From contig OZ242030.1 of the NCBI GenBank assembly GCA_965205055.1, positions 62,001-126,000 of the forward strand: DNA of 64,000 bases. The letters run 5' to 3'. Origin of the DNA: CBDBBY01 sp965205055. Lineage in GTDB: Bacteria; Pseudomonadota; Alphaproteobacteria; Rhodobacterales; Rhodobacteraceae. The position numbers and the translations under genes were made by a program. The notes under the pieces were generated by a model. It was not told the DNA's origin, ran no database searches, and worked only from the letters and a program-made list of their open reading frames with translations. Positions 17,146 through 25,935 of this stretch are shown piece after piece (within the stretch, counting starts at the first letter, position 1; each line of letters begins with the position of its first letter).

Positions 17146-18003
17146 TTACTTTTCGCTGTCGACCAATCCGCGGACGAACAATTTCTGCATCCCGAGGATC
17201 ACGAGCACCGGCGGCACCATCGCCAGCATCGATGTGGCCATGATGACCGGCCAGTTCGCGATGTCGTCGCCGCTCGGGAACATTTGCTTGATGCCCATGA
17301 CGATGGTGTTCATGTCGGGATCCGTCGTGATCAGCAGCGGCCACAGATATTGGTTCCAACCGTAGATGAAAAGAATGACGAACAGCGCCGCAATGTTGGT
17401 TCGGCTCATCGGAAGAACGATATCGACGAAAAATCGCATCGGGCGCGCCCCGTCGACGCGGGCGGCTTCCGCCAGCTCGTCCGGGATGGTCAGGAAGAAC
17501 TGGCGAAAAAGGAATGTGGCGGTCGCGGATGCGATGAGCGGGAAGATCAGTCCCGAATAGGAATTGAGCATCCCGAAGCTTGCCACGACTTCGAAGGTGG
17601 GAACGATCCTGACTTCGACCGGAAGCATGAGCGTCAGGAAAATCAGCCAGAAGAACGCTTGGCGGCAAGGAAACCTGAAGAACACGATCGCGAACGCCGA
17701 CAAGAGCGAGATGACGATTTTCCCGACAGCGATCCCGACGGCCATGATCATCGAATTGACCAGCATCCGTGCGACCGGGACGTTGACGCCGGAAAACAGC
17801 GCCGACTTGTAGTTCTCCAGGAAATGCCCGCCGGGAAGCAGCGGCATCGGCGGCTTCGTGATTTCGGGCTGCGAGACGGTGGAGGCGACGAAAGCCAGCC
17901 AAGCCGGAAAACAGACGATCAGCACGCCGGCGATCATGGCGCCGTGAGACATCCAGACTCCCGCGCCCCGATGTTCCACCATCCCTGAAGTTCCGGCCGG
18001 CAT
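17146..18003 (-). CDS. ugpE: Glycerol-3-phosphate-type ABC importer permease (UgpE)
   Basis: A 285-residue inner-membrane permease of the MalG/UgpE group with about six hydrophobic segments. The cytoplasmic EAA loop that docks the ATPase reads ELAEAARVDGARPMRFF near 185-201, and the family-typical YGWNQYLWPLLI follows. A start seven codons later (MVEHRG) is also credible, since UgpE proteins commonly begin MVE. The stop precedes ugpC by 5 bp, and the start overlaps the ugpA stop by 1 bp. Confidence 0.93.
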   Translation of the reverse strand: MPAGTSGMVEHRGAGVWMSHGAMIAGVLIVCFPAWLAFVASTVSQPEITKPPMPLLPGGHFLENYKSALFSGVNVPVARMLVNSMIMAVGIAVGKIVISLLSAFAIVFFRFPCRQAFFWLIFLTLMLPVEVRIVPTFEVVASFGMLNSYSGLIFPLIASATATFLFRQFFLTIPDELAEAARVDGARPMRFFVDIVLPMSRTNIAALFVILFIYGWNQYLWPLLITTDPDMNTIVMGIKQMFPSGDDIANWPVIMATSMLAMVPPVLVILGMQKLFVRGLVDSEK

Positions 18004-18884
18004 CAGTAGTGGACTCTCTTTTCGATGTATTTGAATTGGACCACGGTCAATATGCCGACGACCACGAGCAGAACGACCGATTGCGCGGCGGAGGAGCCGA
18101 GATCCTGGCCGACGAAACCGTCGGCATAGACCTTGTAGACGAGGATCGTCGTCGCCTGCTGCGGCCCGCCTGAAGTAATGGTGTGGATGACGCCGAACGT
18201 TTCGAAGAAAGAGTAGACGACGTTCACCACAAGGAGGAAGAAAGTCGTCGGCGAAAGCAGAGGCAGGACGACGGTGAAAAATCGTTTCCAGAAGCGCGCC
18301 CCGTCGATCGCGGCCGCTTCGATGACGGACTTGGGGACGGACTGGAGCGCCGCAAGAAAGAACAGGAAGTTATAGCTGATTCGGCCCCATGCAGACGCCA
18401 AGATCACGAGCCCCATCGCTTCGCTTCCGTTCAAGGCATGGTTCCAATCGTATCCGAGCAATCCAAGGTACCAAGTTACGACGCCGATCCGGGTATTGAA
18501 CATGAACAGCCAGAGCACTCCCGCAACCGCGGGAGCGACTGCGTAGGGCCAGATCAGCAGCGTTCGGTAGGTCGTTCCGCCTTTCAGCAGGCGGTCCGCG
18601 ACGACCGCAAGGAACAGCGCGGGAACCATTGAAGCAATTGTCACGAGCGTCGAAAACACAGCGGTCGTGAAGAAGGATGCCCGATAGTATCGGTCGGAAA
18701 ACAAGAATTCGAAGTTGCCGAGTCCGACGAACTGCGACGACAAGCCGAATGGATCGGGAATGAAGAGCGATTGCCAAATTGCTTGGGCGGCGGGATAGAA
18801 GAAGAACGCGGCGGATACGATGAGTTGCGGAGCTACCAGGCATAGCGGCAACAGCCAGCCCTTGAATGTAACCCGCTTTTCCAA
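18003..18884 (-). CDS. ugpA: Glycerol-3-phosphate-type ABC importer permease (UgpA)
   Basis: A permease of about 293 residues beginning EKRVTFKGWLLPLCLVAPQL, the typical UgpA opening. The TTG at 18884 is chosen because it puts the start at that conserved sequence and gives the usual ~295 length. The only upstream ATG in frame would overlap ugpB by over 100 bp. The Shine-Dalgarno is weak, so the start is uncertain. The EAA loop is VIEAAAIDGARFWKRFF. It forms the heterodimeric channel with UgpE. Six or so transmembrane stretches are evident, with FIPDPFGLSSQFVGL in the first periplasmic loop. Confidence 0.9.
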   Translation of the reverse strand: MEKRVTFKGWLLPLCLVAPQLIVSAAFFFYPAAQAIWQSLFIPDPFGLSSQFVGLGNFEFLFSDRYYRASFFTTAVFSTLVTIASMVPALFLAVVADRLLKGGTTYRTLLIWPYAVAPAVAGVLWLFMFNTRIGVVTWYLGLLGYDWNHALNGSEAMGLVILASAWGRISYNFLFFLAALQSVPKSVIEAAAIDGARFWKRFFTVVLPLLSPTTFFLLVVNVVYSFFETFGVIHTITSGGPQQATTILVYKVYADGFVGQDLGSSAAQSVVLLVVVGILTVVQFKYIEKRVHY

Positions 18885-18948
18885 AGCTGTTCTTTTGGTT
18901 CGGACCGGCCCGGACGAAGGAATGCGACCTGTGTCCGGGCCGAGGCGC

Positions 18949-20262
18949 TTAGCTGTTGGCGCGCTCGAAACGACGCAACAGTTCGTTTCCGCGTTCAACT
19001 GCGCTGTCCAGCGCCTCCTGCGCTGTCTTGTCGCCGGACCACACGGCTTCAAGCTCTTCGTCGATGATGGCCCGGATCTGGTCGAATGAACCGAGGCGGA
19101 GGCCTTTGGAGTTGGCTGTCGGCGCGTTCGCGGTCATCTGGATGACCGCGATGTCCGTACCCGGATTTTCGTCGTAGAAACCCATGGCGCGGGTTTCTTC
19201 GCCCGCGGCCGCCGTAATCGGAAGATATCCCGTGTCCTGATGCCACTTCGCTTGGACGGCGGTCGAGGAAAGATAGTTCAGATATTCGGCTACGCCTTTG
19301 TACTCCTCGTCGGAATGCCCTTCCAGCACCCAAAGCGAAGCGCCTCCGATGATGGTGTTTTGCGGTGCGCCGTCTACGCCGTCCCAGTAGGGGAGATGCC
19401 GCACGCCGAATTCGAATTCCGCCTCGGTGCTGATTCCGGCATATCCGGCGGAGCTTTCGGTGAACAATGCGCAACTCCCGGCCCGGAAGTTCGCGCCGCC
19501 CTCGTTGCGGCGACCGGCATAGATGAATTTCCCTTCCTGCGCCCAAGTTCCCATCGCGCCGACATGTTGAACTTGAACCGGGCCGTTGAAGGCGAGCTCG
19601 GTATCCAGACCGGCAAATCCGTTCTCCTTCGTGGCGAACGGGACGTTGTGGTAGGCGGAAAGGTTCTCGAGATGCACCCAGCTTTGCCAAGCGGTGGTCA
19701 TAGGGCACTCATGCCCGGCGGCCTTCAGCTGATCCAGCACCTCGCCGACGGATTGCCAGGTGGACAGGTCCGTATCGGGGTCGATTCCCGATTCCCGCAG
19801 AGCGTCGCGGTTAACCCACAGGACCGGAGTGGACGAATTGAAGGGAAGCGAAAGCATCTCGCCTTCGGTCGTCGTGTAATAGCCCTTTACGGTGCCGATG
19901 TACGCATCCGCGTCGAAATCCACGCCCGAGTCGGCCATCAACCGGTATACCGGCTTGATTGCCCCTTCAGCTGCCATCATCGTGGCCGTTCCGACCTCGA
20001 AAACCATCAGGATATGCGGCTGTTCTCCGGCGCGGAATGCCGCGATGCCGGCGTTCAATGTTTCAGAATAGTTGCCTTTGTGCGAAGCGACGATCCGGTA
20101 TTCGGCGCTGTTCGCGTTGAAGTTCTCGACCTGCTCCGCGACAAGGTCGCCGAGTCGGCCCGTGAAGGCGTGCCAGAACTGGATTTCGGTCTGAGCGAAC
20201 CCTGCTTGCGGCAGGAAAGCGGCTGCCCCCGCGGCGAATGCGCCAACAATCGTATTTTTCAT
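18949..20262 (-). CDS. ugpB: Glycerol-3-phosphate-type ABC importer binding protein (UgpB)
   Basis: A 437-residue periplasmic binding protein of the extracellular solute-binding family 1. A Sec signal peptide ends near residue 23 (cleavage after GFA), and the mature protein starts TEIQFWHAFTGRLGD, matching UgpB. The phosphate/glycerol-type core LPFNSSTPVLWVNRDALRE and the tail RGNELLRRFE also fit. GGGAGGCATAC precedes the ATG. It is first in the ugpBAEC operon. Two palindromes lie upstream at 20300 and 20355, suggesting a regulator. Substrate is by homology only, and related proteins also bind other polyols or oligosaccharides. Confidence 0.92.
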   Translation of the reverse strand: MKNTIVGAFAAGAAAFLPQAGFAQTEIQFWHAFTGRLGDLVAEQVENFNANSAEYRIVASHKGNYSETLNAGIAAFRAGEQPHILMVFEVGTATMMAAEGAIKPVYRLMADSGVDFDADAYIGTVKGYYTTTEGEMLSLPFNSSTPVLWVNRDALRESGIDPDTDLSTWQSVGEVLDQLKAAGHECPMTTAWQSWVHLENLSAYHNVPFATKENGFAGLDTELAFNGPVQVQHVGAMGTWAQEGKFIYAGRRNEGGANFRAGSCALFTESSAGYAGISTEAEFEFGVRHLPYWDGVDGAPQNTIIGGASLWVLEGHSDEEYKGVAEYLNYLSSTAVQAKWHQDTGYLPITAAAGEETRAMGFYDENPGTDIAVIQMTANAPTANSKGLRLGSFDQIRAIIDEELEAVWSGDKTAQEALDSAVERGNELLRRFERANS

Positions 20263-20299
20263 GTATGCCTCCCTATGTTGACAAGTGGATTACGGAAAC

Positions 20300-20316
20300 G
20301 AGGCATCGGATGCCTC
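20300..20316. promoter_or_regulatory. Palindrome upstream of ugpB (possible operator)
   Basis: GAGGCATC-G-GATGCCTC is a perfect 8-bp inverted repeat around one base, 38 bp before the ugpB start. It could bind a dimeric regulator or form a hairpin in the leader. Confidence 0.35.
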
Positions 20317-20354
20317 CCGTGCTGCTGAAGACTGGCAGAGCAAGGTGTCAACAT

Positions 20355-20372
20355 TGTGAAGATAGCTTCACA
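20355..20372. promoter_or_regulatory. Palindrome upstream of ugpB (possible operator)
   Basis: TGTGAAG-ATAG-CTTCACA has perfect 7-bp arms. Flanking CAACAT and ATGTTG extend the symmetry to about 29 bp apart from one extra base. A minus-strand TTGACA (20346-20351) touches it, so a repressor here could block ugp transcription. This is inferred from symmetry only. Confidence 0.4.
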
Positions 20373-20460
20373 TGTTGATTACTGTAGCCTTCAGGAATTC
20401 GGACAAGTGAATTCGCACTTTCGCAAGGATGCGCCGATCGACCGCGCTTTGCAACAGCGT

Positions 20461-21417
20461 TCAAGATGAGCGTCCGGCAGCGTAGTCGAAATACCCTGCA
20501 TGGATGAATTCGTGCAGTTGTCTGCCTTCACTTCTTGCTCGCAGCAGGACTTTCCGGCGATGCTGAGAATCCTGCAGAGCGTTCATCATCAGGTCGGACA
20601 ATCGTTCTGCTGATTGTTTCGCATCGGCGCAACTCGCTCCGGGATGCAGATCAATCTGCGAAAGGTGACTGCCGATGGCCTCGCAGGATGCCAGCACGGA
20701 CGATGGAAGCATCGTGTCCGTCGCCATCATTTCGAAGGCAGCCGCGCCATCGATCTCGCTGCCGAACCTGCGGGTGTAGCTGTCCGCCGCGTGAAATATC
20801 CGCAGCAGGCTCAAGACGTTGTTTTCGGAATCGGCAGAACTTTGCTCTTCAGCCTCTTCATGGCCGACCAGCAGCGAAATCGAGAGCTGCGAATGTTCGA
20901 CCGCTCGGCCGAGCTGGAGGAAATGCCAGCCTGCATCCCTGTACATCGTCGCTTCGGCGACCCCGAAAAATGCGCGGAAATCCTTCGCGACGCCCGCGTA
21001 GAATTCTTCGGGCGCGGACTTCCAGATTTCCGGCAAGTCCAGCGGCTTGAATCCGAGATAGGCGCGGTTCAGGCTGAACCACATCTCGGTGCTGATGCAA
21101 TGCCGCATCTGCCGGGCGTTTTCGCGCGCATGATCGAAGCACTTGACGAGAGAATCTGGATTTTGGGGCTCGAACGTCAAATCGCCGGCCAGCGTGAACG
21201 AATCCGCCAAAGTGAACGCATCGGTTTGATGGGTCAGCAGACCGCCCGGCGGCATGCGCTTCAAACTGAAATAAATCCGCCGCCAACCGAACTGAATTTC
21301 TTCGACCGGTCGGTCGACGAGCGCCGATACCTGCAGCTGGAGCGCTTCGCATACATGTTCCGCCCGCTCCAAGTAGCGGCCCAGCCAGTAGAGGCCCTGA
21401 GCGCTACGCGCTAGCAT
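20461..21417 (-). CDS. Alpha-E domain protein (DUF403)
   Basis: A 318-residue, largely alpha-helical protein of the alpha-E/DUF403 family. The hallmark start MLARSAQGLYWLGRYLERAE is present, together with Arg-rich helices and WHFLQLGRAVEHSQ in the middle. Family members occur beside circularly permuted ATP-grasp enzymes and transglutaminase-like proteases, and are predicted to act in synthesis or modification of an unknown peptide. The exact reaction is not established. It lies directly downstream of the ATP-grasp gene with no spacer. The transglutaminase partner often seen in these clusters is missing here. Confidence 0.9.
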   Translation of the reverse strand: MLARSAQGLYWLGRYLERAEHVCEALQLQVSALVDRPVEEIQFGWRRIYFSLKRMPPGGLLTHQTDAFTLADSFTLAGDLTFEPQNPDSLVKCFDHARENARQMRHCISTEMWFSLNRAYLGFKPLDLPEIWKSAPEEFYAGVAKDFRAFFGVAEATMYRDAGWHFLQLGRAVEHSQLSISLLVGHEEAEEQSSADSENNVLSLLRIFHAADSYTRRFGSEIDGAAAFEMMATDTMLPSSVLASCEAIGSHLSQIDLHPGASCADAKQSAERLSDLMMNALQDSQHRRKVLLRARSEGRQLHEFIHAGYFDYAAGRSS

Positions 21418-22851
21418 TCAATCTTCCAATACCCACAAGTCTTTGCCTCCGCCGCCCTGGCTGGAATTGACCACCAGGCTGCCGCGCCTCAAGGCGACCC
21501 TGCAGAATGCGCCGGGAACGATCCTGGATTTCTTCGCCGTCAATACGAAGGGTCGGAGGTCGACATGCCGCGGTTCCGGCTGCCCGTCGATCAGGCAGGG
21601 AGCACGGGACAATTGAAGTACAGGCTGCGAGATGTAGAGAGCAGGATTTTCTTTGACGGCCTCGGCGAATTCGTTCCGCTCCTGCGCGGACGCATGCGGG
21701 CCGACCAACAACCCGTAGCCTCCGGATTCATCGACCCGTTTGACGACAAGCTTGTCCAGATTGTCCAGCGTGTACGCTAGATCCTCCGGATTGCGGCACA
21801 GCCGCGTATCGACATTTTCCAATATCGGATCGTCGCCGAGGAAATACCTGATCAGATCGGGAACGTACGCATAAACGCTTTTGTCGTCCGCCACCCCCGT
21901 TCCCGGCGCGTTCGCGAGCGCGACATTGCCCTTGAAATAAGCCTCCATGATTCCCGGCACTCCGAGAACGGAGTCCGGCCGGAACATCTCCGGATCAAGG
22001 AAGTCGTCGTCCACACGCCTGTAGATGACGTCGACCCGGGCCAATCCCGAAATCGTCTTCATGAAAACGAATCCGTCGCGAACCACGAGGTCTTGGCCTT
22101 CGACAAGCGGCGCGCCGATCTCGCGCGCAAGAAACATGTGCTCATAGAAGGCGGAGTTGTAGATCCCCGGCGTCAGTACGACGACGGTGGGCGCGCCGCG
22201 CCCGCTCGGAGCCAATTCCATGAGAGTCTTCAGCAGAAATTGGCCGTAGTCTTCAATGTGCCTGACGCGGCAATCCCTGAACAAGCGCCGGTAGCTGGAC
22301 TTGATCGCCTTGCGGTTGGCGATCATGTACGAGACGCCTGAAGGCACCCGCAGATTGTCTTCAAGAACTCTGAAACCGTCGTTCGTTCGAACAATGTCGA
22401 TTCCCCCGACAGCCACCCAGACAGAAAGAGGCGGCGACAATCCGCGAAGTCGCGGGCGGTAATGGGGGCAATCCAAAACCACTTCGGCAGGAATGACGCC
22501 GTCCGATATCGCCTTCTGGTCGCCGTAGACGTCATTGAGAAACAGATTCAGCGCTTTGAGCCGCTGCGCCAATCCGGATTCTAGGAAGCCCCATTCCTTC
22601 CCGGAAATCAGGCGAGGGATGCAATCCACGGGAATCATGCGTTCTTCGGGCTGGTCGCCGCCGTACACCGTGAAGGCGATTCCTTCGTTCCGAAATGATG
22701 CCGCGACCGAGTCCTGGATTTCATTCGCCTTTTCCGAAGGCATTTGATCCAGCAGGTCCTTCATCGGCGCATAGTGTTTCCGGACCGCTCGGTCAGGATG
22801 GAACATTTCGTCGAAGACGGCTTCATCCAAACTGTAGTTTGTGAAATCCAA
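21418..22851 (-). CDS. Circularly permuted type 2 ATP-grasp protein (DUF404/DUF407)
   Basis: A 477-residue protein of the circularly permuted ATP-grasp family, predicted to ligate amine and carboxylate groups using ATP. Recognisable pieces are DEMFHPDRAVRKHY near the N-terminus, RMIPVDCIPRLIS, the central FRVLEDNLRVPSGVSYM, DLVVRDGFVFMKT and VVKRVDESGGYGLLVG, then SQPVLQLSRAP. The length is normal for the family. The stop is adjacent to the DUF403 start, so the two form one minus-strand unit. The product is unknown, and a peptide-like bond is expected from the fold. Confidence 0.92.
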   Translation of the reverse strand: MDFTNYSLDEAVFDEMFHPDRAVRKHYAPMKDLLDQMPSEKANEIQDSVAASFRNEGIAFTVYGGDQPEERMIPVDCIPRLISGKEWGFLESGLAQRLKALNLFLNDVYGDQKAISDGVIPAEVVLDCPHYRPRLRGLSPPLSVWVAVGGIDIVRTNDGFRVLEDNLRVPSGVSYMIANRKAIKSSYRRLFRDCRVRHIEDYGQFLLKTLMELAPSGRGAPTVVVLTPGIYNSAFYEHMFLAREIGAPLVEGQDLVVRDGFVFMKTISGLARVDVIYRRVDDDFLDPEMFRPDSVLGVPGIMEAYFKGNVALANAPGTGVADDKSVYAYVPDLIRYFLGDDPILENVDTRLCRNPEDLAYTLDNLDKLVVKRVDESGGYGLLVGPHASAQERNEFAEAVKENPALYISQPVLQLSRAPCLIDGQPEPRHVDLRPFVLTAKKSRIVPGAFCRVALRRGSLVVNSSQGGGGKDLWVLED

Positions 22852-23159
22852 TGTGTCCGCCGTTTGTCAGTCGCCGGAAATTACCATTATTGCCCACTTC
22901 CGGCAATTCCAAGTGCAAGTTTGCGATTCATGTTGTTTCAATGCCCGTATTCAGCCAAATTCTCCGATTTTGCACCAATCTGCGGTGTGATTGGCTGCAT
23001 TCCCGCGCCGCCCGGTGCATGGACGGCACGGGAATGCGTAATTTGGTGTTGCATTGTGCGCAAATTGCGGCAAATGTTCGCCGACGGGCGCGCGATTTGT
23101 ACTGAGCGGTTTGCGCGCCGTTTGGCATGAACGCGGACGTCCGCAGAGGCAAGACCGGA

Positions 23160-24332
23160 ATGAACGGCATGAGCGACTTGTACAGGATATTGGTTGTAGA
23201 CGACGAGCCGGATGTGGAGCCGATGGTGCTCCAGCGCATGAGGCGGGAAATCAGGCGGGGGAAGTACGAGTTTCAATTCGCGGGGAACGGCGTGCAAGCG
23301 CTTGAGCGATTGAAGGAAGGCGGCGATTTCGACATAGTCCTGTCGGATATCAACATGCCCGAAATGGACGGGCTCACGTTGCTGCAGCAGATCCCGTCGG
23401 TTGATCCGAATATCAAGTCGGTGATTATTTCGGCGTACGGGGACATGGAGAACATACGCGCCGCGATGAATCGCGGCGCTTTTGATTTCGTGACCAAGCC
23501 GATTGATTTCGAGGATCTCAGGATAACGATCGACAGGACGGTCCGCCATCTCGAAATGTGGAGGGACGCTCTGGCATCCCGCGACAAGCTGATTTCCATC
23601 CAGAACGAGCTCGGCTTGGCGAACGGGATGCAGCAGTCGATTCTTCCGGCGAAGTTTCCGGAGGGCGACCGCTTCAAGATCCACGGAATCATGGAGCCCG
23701 CCAGAAACGTAGGAGGCGATTTCTTCGACATCGTCCGTCTCGATGCGGACAGGTACGGGCTGGCGATCGCGGACGTCTCGGACAAGGGCGTGCCCGCGGC
23801 TTTATTCATGATGTCCAGCCGGACTCTTCTGAAGGGCGCCGCGGTCGGAACGCTGGATTCGAGCAAAGTGCTGAACGAGGTCAACAACCTGCTGATTGAG
23901 GACAATCGGACAGGAATGTTCGTCACTTTGCTCTACGGAATATTCGATCCCGCGACAGGCGAATTCGAATACTCGAACGGAGGTCACAATCCGCCGCTGC
24001 TCGCTCGGGCGAACGGGACGGCGGAATACCTCGACATGCCGGAAGGCATCGCTCTGGGATTGTTTTCCGAAATCCCGTTCGGGATGAAGAAGGTGATGCT
24101 CGAGCCGGGCGACGTATTGATTCTGTATACTGACGGCGTGACCGAGGCCATGAACGAAAACGGAGAACTGTTCGGCGAGGAGCTGTTCGCGCGGACCGTT
24201 TCAGAAATGGATAGATCGGATCTGCCGACGCTGAACAAGCAGATCATTCAGGCCATTGGCGAGTTTGCGGGCGAAGCGGCGCAGTCCGACGACATTACGT
24301 GCTTGTCAATTCTGTACGATGGAGCATCGTAG
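23160..24332 (+). CDS. Response regulator fused to PP2C-type (SpoIIE/RsbU) phosphatase
   Basis: A fusion of about 390 residues. An N-terminal receiver domain has the acidic pair DD (14-15), phosphoacceptor Asp63 in LSDINMPEMDG and Lys in FVTKPIDF. A linker helix LANGMQQSILP leads into a C-terminal PP2C domain with VGGDFFD, ADVSDKGVPAALFM, YSNGGHNPPLL and ILYTDGVTEA. These phosphatases remove phosphate from STAS antagonists in partner-switching systems, and phosphorylation of the receiver would turn the phosphatase on or off. The ATG at 23160 follows GAGGCAAG, and an upstream in-frame start at 23127 lacks such a site. It overlaps the RsbW-like gene by 1 bp. Confidence 0.93.
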   Translation: MNGMSDLYRILVVDDEPDVEPMVLQRMRREIRRGKYEFQFAGNGVQALERLKEGGDFDIVLSDINMPEMDGLTLLQQIPSVDPNIKSVIISAYGDMENIRAAMNRGAFDFVTKPIDFEDLRITIDRTVRHLEMWRDALASRDKLISIQNELGLANGMQQSILPAKFPEGDRFKIHGIMEPARNVGGDFFDIVRLDADRYGLAIADVSDKGVPAALFMMSSRTLLKGAAVGTLDSSKVLNEVNNLLIEDNRTGMFVTLLYGIFDPATGEFEYSNGGHNPPLLARANGTAEYLDMPEGIALGLFSEIPFGMKKVMLEPGDVLILYTDGVTEAMNENGELFGEELFARTVSEMDRSDLPTLNKQIIQAIGEFAGEAAQSDDITCLSILYDGAS

Positions 24333-24751
24333 TGTCCGCAGAAAAATTCATCATGATCGATCCCAAACTGGACGGTGTCAATCAAGCGCATGCCATCATT
24401 GACGAGTTCTCGGAAAGTGAGCAATGGCCGTCCGAGCTCGAATTCCAGATGCGGCTGATGCTCGAGGAACTTGTGATGAACGTGGTCAGTTACGGATTGG
24501 CGGAGGACAATCCCGTAATCAAGCTTTCTCTCTCCTCGGATGAATCAGAGGCGCGCGCCGTGCTCGCCGACAACGGGCCGGAATTCAATCCTCTTGAAGC
24601 CGCGCCCGACGCCGACGTCGAAACATCTGTGGAAATGCGGGAGGTCGGCGGGCTTGGCGTCCATTTCGTCAAAACCATCGCGGACGACGTCCGATATGAG
24701 CGGACCGGAGGAATGAACATACTGACCATCGTCAAACGGAGAACTGAATGA
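24332..24751 (+). CDS. RsbW-like anti-sigma/serine kinase (HATPase)
   Basis: A 139-residue GHKL ATPase of the RsbW/SpoIIAB kind. The N box is EELVMNVVSYG (about 48-58), G1 is ADNGPEF and G2 is VGGLGVHFVK. It would phosphorylate a STAS antagonist and/or hold a sigma factor or other client. The GTG at 24332 overlaps the phosphatase stop (TAGTG), with GGAG eight bases before it. Its end overlaps the binding-protein gene by 4 bp. No sigma-factor gene is in the window. Confidence 0.9.
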   Translation: MSAEKFIMIDPKLDGVNQAHAIIDEFSESEQWPSELEFQMRLMLEELVMNVVSYGLAEDNPVIKLSLSSDESEARAVLADNGPEFNPLEAAPDADVETSVEMREVGGLGVHFVKTIADDVRYERTGGMNILTIVKRRTE

Positions 24752-25935
24752 CGGCGGCAAGGCGTGTCCTCGCTTCGGCCGCCCTGGCATCGTCCGCATT
24801 GTCTTTTGGTTCTTTCGGGGCGGCAGCGGAAACCGGAGTGACGGATACCGCGATCGTGTTCGGCCAAAGCGCCGCTTACTCAGGCCCGGCCGGCGATCTC
24901 GGAAAGGGCATGAGGCTGGGGCTGCTTGCGGCGTTCGCCGAGGCGAATCGCGCGGGCGGAGTGGATGGCAGGCAAATCGAGCTCATCCAGCTTGATGACG
25001 GGTACGAGCCTGACAGGTCCGTAGAGAACACTCGCTTTTTGATTGAGAAGGAAGAAGTGTTCGCTTTGATCGGAGCGGTGGGCACGCCCACCTCAAGATC
25101 CGCGACCCCGATCGCCGAAGAAGCCGGAGTTCCTTACGTGGCTCCCTTCACAGGCGCCGGGTTTCTTCGGGATCATGAAACTCTATCGACGGTAGTCAAT
25201 TTCCGGGCGTCGTACCAGCAGGAAGTCGACGAGATCATTGACAGGCTGATTGAGGACAGAGGCATTACGCGGGTCGGCGTTCTCTATCAGAACGACTCTT
25301 TCGGGCGAACCGTGCACTCCAGCACGGTGAAGGCTCTGGAGAACAGGGGGTTGGAACTCGTAACCGACGGCGTATATCCAAGGAATACGACGGCGGTCAA
25401 GACCGCCGTATTCGATCTTCAGCTGCGCAACCCGGATGCCGTGATATTCGTAGGCGCCTATGAACCGGTGGCGAATGCGGTCAAGTGGGCGAACAAGATC
25501 GGGTTCGATCCTGTTTTCGTCACGATTTCGTTCGTTGGAAGCAATGCTCTGGCAAGAGAGCTGGGACCGCTGAACACCGGAGTATTCGTCACTCAGGTGG
25601 TCCCCCACTTCAATTCGACGGGTTTGGAGGCTGCTAGTCAGTATCGGAACGCGCTGGACGAGGTCCAGCCGGGAGCGCCCAGAGGCTTCGTTTCGTTTGA
25701 AGGCTACATGGCCGGGCGAATGGCGATCGCCGCGCTTGAGTCCTGCGCTTCGAACATCAGCAGAGAATGCTTCATGGCAAGGCTCAGGAGTCGGGAGCCG
25801 ATGCAGCTGGGCGGCATGACGTTGCGTTTCGAAAGCGACGACAACCAAGGTTCGGATGAAGTCTTTCTGACTGCCATCAATTCGCGCGGCGAATTCGTTC
25901 CCATTCGCACGCTCAACGACGATTTCTCGGAATGA
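24748..25935 (+). CDS. Periplasmic Leu/Ile/Val-type binding protein (sensor input)
   Basis: A 395-residue periplasmic-binding protein type 1 (Peripla_BP_6 kind), like LivJ/branched-chain amino-acid receptors. The signal peptide occupies about 1-28 and is followed by GVTDTAIVFGQSAAYSGPAG, the usual ligand-site opening. ALIGAVGTPTS and GFVSFEGYMAGRMA are also family features. No permease or ATPase gene is nearby. It instead sits between an RsbW-like kinase and a histidine kinase with 4-bp overlaps on both sides. I infer that it serves as ligand receptor for the kinase rather than for transport. Confidence 0.9.
   Translation: MTAARRVLASAALASSALSFGSFGAAAETGVTDTAIVFGQSAAYSGPAGDLGKGMRLGLLAAFAEANRAGGVDGRQIELIQLDDGYEPDRSVENTRFLIEKEEVFALIGAVGTPTSRSATPIAEEAGVPYVAPFTGAGFLRDHETLSTVVNFRASYQQEVDEIIDRLIEDRGITRVGVLYQNDSFGRTVHSSTVKALENRGLELVTDGVYPRNTTAVKTAVFDLQLRNPDAVIFVGAYEPVANAVKWANKIGFDPVFVTISFVGSNALARELGPLNTGVFVTQVVPHFNSTGLEAASQYRNALDEVQPGAPRGFVSFEGYMAGRMAIAALESCASNISRECFMARLRSREPMQLGGMTLRFESDDNQGSDEVFLTAINSRGEFVPIRTLNDDFSE

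Noticed and set aside
17141..17902. Extended N-terminus of the UgpC frame
   Set aside because: This frame runs through ugpE in the wrong register; the conserved UgpC start is the ATG at 17138-17140.
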